From: CAYFVR01 sp046541515
GTDB taxonomy: Bacteria; Desulfobacterota; Desulfobacteria; Desulfobacterales; Desulfococcaceae
Assembly (NCBI GenBank): GCA_046541515.1
Contig: JBKHDD010000129.1
Coordinates: 1 to 14,009, forward strand
Length of the DNA stretch: 14,009 nt
Direction of reading: 5' to 3'
The notes below the pieces were generated by a model. That model saw nothing but the letters and a program-made list of their open reading frames with translations, made no database searches and was not told the origin of the DNA. Shown here one piece after another: positions 13,736 through 14,009 of this stretch; the first letter of the stretch is position 1, and each line of letters starts with the position of its first letter. Position numbers and translations under genes: made by a program.

Positions 13736-14009
13736 GAGGGGGATGCTCCCGTTTTGCGGGGTTCCGGTCCTTCGGATTCCCGATGCTCCGCGGATTCGCC
13801 GGAACCGCCTTCATTCCGGCCGTGGTCGGCCGCGCCGGATTTCGCGTTGGATGGGGCGTCACCGGCGGCGGAGGCCTTGCGCTCCTTTTGGCTCTCCTCG
13901 GAAGAACCTTCGGACGCCTCGTCCTCGGCGTCTTCCTCGGACGCCGCCGCCTTCTCCAGCCGTTCCCGAACCGCGGTTTCCAACTCGGACAGATAGTCGG
14001 CGGCGCTCC
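13732..14009 (-). CDS. atpF: Alternate (N-type) F1F0-ATPase, F0 subunit b, C-terminal end (5' part outside window)
   Basis: The frame is open to the right edge and gives the last 91 residues of the protein upstream of atpA. Position directly before atpA, with ATGA overlap, fits atpF of the N-ATPase order. The N-ATPase lacks a separate delta subunit, and its b subunit extends to bind F1. The visible piece starts SAADYLSELETAVRERLEKA, a plausible end of the amphipathic stalk helix, and then becomes an Ala/Glu/Ser/Gly-rich low-complexity tail of about 70 residues (SEEDAEDEASEGSSEESQKE and onward) with no recognisable fold. That tail is not a usual conserved feature of AtpF. The assignment therefore rests on gene order and the helix end, not on the tail itself. 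Confidence 0.72.
   Translation of the reverse strand, partial: SAADYLSELETAVRERLEKAAASEEDAEDEASEGSSEESQKERKASAAGDAPSNAKSGAADHGRNEGGSGESAEHRESEGPEPRKTGASPS

Noticed and set aside
12174..13862. Upstream extension of the atpG reading frame across atpA
   Set aside because: The frame stays open by high GC only; gamma homology begins at the GTG at 12173, just after the atpA stop.
12305..13996. 563-codon + strand frame opposite atpA and atpF
   Set aside because: This antisense shadow is rich in Gly, His and Val-Gln repeats from third-position GC; atpA is unmistakable on the - strand.

Overview
The window is a GC-rich (estimated above 60%), densely coding bacterial chromosome segment. Its best lineage clue is the end of an operon for the alternate, Na+-type F1F0-ATPase (N-ATPase, order ...atpF-atpA-atpG with no atpH/delta), next to a TrkA/TrkH potassium uptake pair, a GH31 alpha-glucosidase and a hybrid sensor kinase. 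This combination fits a Gram-negative, probably marine or anaerobic proteobacterium-like organism. Desulfobacterota is my guess from general gene style, not a proof.

Layout. (1) 1-1918, + strand: the 3' end of trkA and complete trkH, with no spacer between them, encoding the regulatory and channel subunits of a K+ uptake system. (2) 1919-2461: a promoter with near-consensus boxes drives tRNA-Lys(TTT) and tRNA-Glu(TTC), closed by a strong intrinsic terminator. (3) 2462-5715: an accessory stretch downstream of the tRNAs. It holds REP-like palindromes, a DUF104 (AF2212-like) antitoxin followed by only a stub of a PIN-type toxin, two large imperfect inverted repeats built from an ATCC-periodic sequence, a 5'-truncated AAA+/DUF4143 ATPase remnant on the - strand, and an apparently intact HipA kinase followed by an Xre/HipB-like regulator (reverse of the classical hipB-hipA order). 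(4) 5712-10492, - strand: a GH31 alpha-glucosidase whose stop overlaps (ATGA) the start of a membrane hybrid histidine kinase (PAS, HisKA, HATPase, REC). The kinase stop codon overlaps the convergent xre stop. (5) 10782-11000, +: a 72-residue single-span membrane protein of unknown function with an excellent Shine-Dalgarno. (6) 11295-14009, - strand: atpG, atpA and the C-terminus of atpF, each overlapping or nearly touching the next; the operon enters from beyond the right edge.

How it works together: TrkAH and the N-ATPase both concern monovalent-cation balance, but they are separated by about 9 kb of unrelated genes, so a shared role is only an inference. The glucosidase and kinase are translationally coupled and probably co-expressed. 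The segment between the tRNAs and the kinase looks like a gathering place for toxin-antitoxin modules and decaying accessory genes. I do not see a clearly new multi-gene defence or biosynthetic system. The most unusual signals are the tandem large inverted repeats, the orphaned antitoxin, the reversed hipA-xre module, the glucosidase-kinase coupling and the orphan small membrane protein.
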